Part shown: positions 5,769-5,894 of the stretch, one piece after another
Layout: every line of letters starts with the position of its first letter
How positions within the stretch are numbered: position 1 is the first letter of the stretch
Notes under the pieces: model-generated
Databases searched by the model: none
Told to the model about the DNA's origin: nothing
Seen by the model: only the letters and a program-made list of their open reading frames with translations
Translations under genes and position numbers: made by a program
NCBI GenBank assembly: GCA_903915615.1
Contig: CAIWTR010000444.1
Coordinates: forward strand, 1 to 5,894
Reading direction: 5' to 3'
Length of the DNA: 5,894 nucleotides
From: an uncultured Armatimonadota bacterium
GTDB lineage: Bacteria; Armatimonadota; Armatimonadia; Armatimonadales; Armatimonadaceae

Positions 5769-5863
5769 AACGTAAGCCCCCCCAAGATGACCCTGTTACT
5801 CAAACGAGTTGACCGCTGATGCAACGGTAGGTTGACCACATCAATGACAGGATATAGATGAAA

Positions 5864-5894
5864 TGATCAAGTTAAAGAAGAGGACGGTCAACGC
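5864..5894 (+). CDS. Start of a gene leaving the right edge
   Basis: ATG 5864 opens MIKLKKRTVN before the window ends. AGGA at 5849-5852 lies 11 bases upstream. The earlier ATG at 5858 stops after two codons. A short basic start such as this is typical of secreted or membrane proteins, and in Planctomycetota often precedes a type IV pilin-like FTLIELL segment. The next codons are not visible, so that is only a guess. The leader words CAGGATAT and ATGAAATGA resemble those before the multicopper oxidase. Confidence 0.4.

Larger units (their letters stand above)
5233..5863. other. Long AT-rich intergenic region with repeats and no evident gene
   Basis: No credible coding frame is visible on either strand; ATGs such as the one at 5346 stop within a few codons. 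The words ACGTAA/TTACGT recur at 5283, 5414, 5446, 5749 and 5770, with one more at 5194. The 10-mer ATTTTGGCCA occurs at 5310-5319 and 5452-5461, with a related TTTTTGGCG near 5271. Several inverted repeats, listed separately, suggest structured RNA or protein-binding sites in front of the gene starting at 5864. A TTGACA at 5657-5662 has no convincing -10 partner. Confidence 0.5.

Noticed and set aside
5240..5863. Riboswitch or CRISPR array in the long intergenic region
   Set aside because: Repeats are short and irregular with no regular spacer pattern, and the stems do not match any riboswitch consensus I could recall.

Overview
The window reads as a stretch of a Gram-negative-type bacterial chromosome of moderate GC: the genes look near or above 50% GC and the intergenic DNA is clearly more AT-rich. 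Two weak hints point to Planctomycetota, possibly the Phycisphaerae. One is the N-terminal part of the alpha/beta hydrolase. The other is the lysine/arginine-rich protein start at the right edge. This assignment is inference from remembered family patterns, not a search result. There are no rRNA, tRNA, CRISPR or transposase genes.

Layout from left to right. (1) Bases 1-162, minus strand: the N-terminal 54 codons of a membrane protein that runs off the left edge. (2) Bases 196-1548, minus strand: a 450-codon protein with an unrecognised N-terminal half and a C-terminal serine alpha/beta hydrolase, 33 bp upstream of the membrane protein and probably co-transcribed with it. (3) A 130-bp divergent intergenic region. 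(4) Bases 1679-2620, plus strand: a family 2 glycosyltransferase. (5) Bases 2631-2817: a second, diverged copy of the last 61 codons of that glycosyltransferase, read as the remnant of a tandem paralogue. (6) About 300 bp of AT-rich leader DNA with inverted repeats. (7) Bases 3116/3141-4601: a CotA-like multicopper oxidase with all four copper motifs intact. Its true N-terminus appears to lie in another frame, joined by a one-base excess in a CCCC run. (8) Bases 4588-5187: a SCO1/SenC-family protein whose start overlaps the oxidase stop by 14 bp. (9) About 675 bp of non-coding DNA rich in inverted repeats and ACGTAA/TTACGT words. (10) Bases 5864-5894: the start of a gene that leaves the right edge.

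The functional core is the oxidase-SCO pair. The oxidase would couple one-electron oxidation of a substrate or metal to reduction of O2 to water. The SCO protein, with an intact CxxxCP and distal His, could deliver copper to it or keep its site reduced. Neither protein shows an export signal or membrane anchor, which is unusual for SCO proteins.

I see no clearly new multi-gene system. The items most worth a second look are the frame break at the start of the oxidase, the palindrome centred on its ribosome-binding site, the glycosyltransferase tail remnant, the anchorless oxidase-SCO pair, and the structured, motif-rich intergenic region before the last gene.
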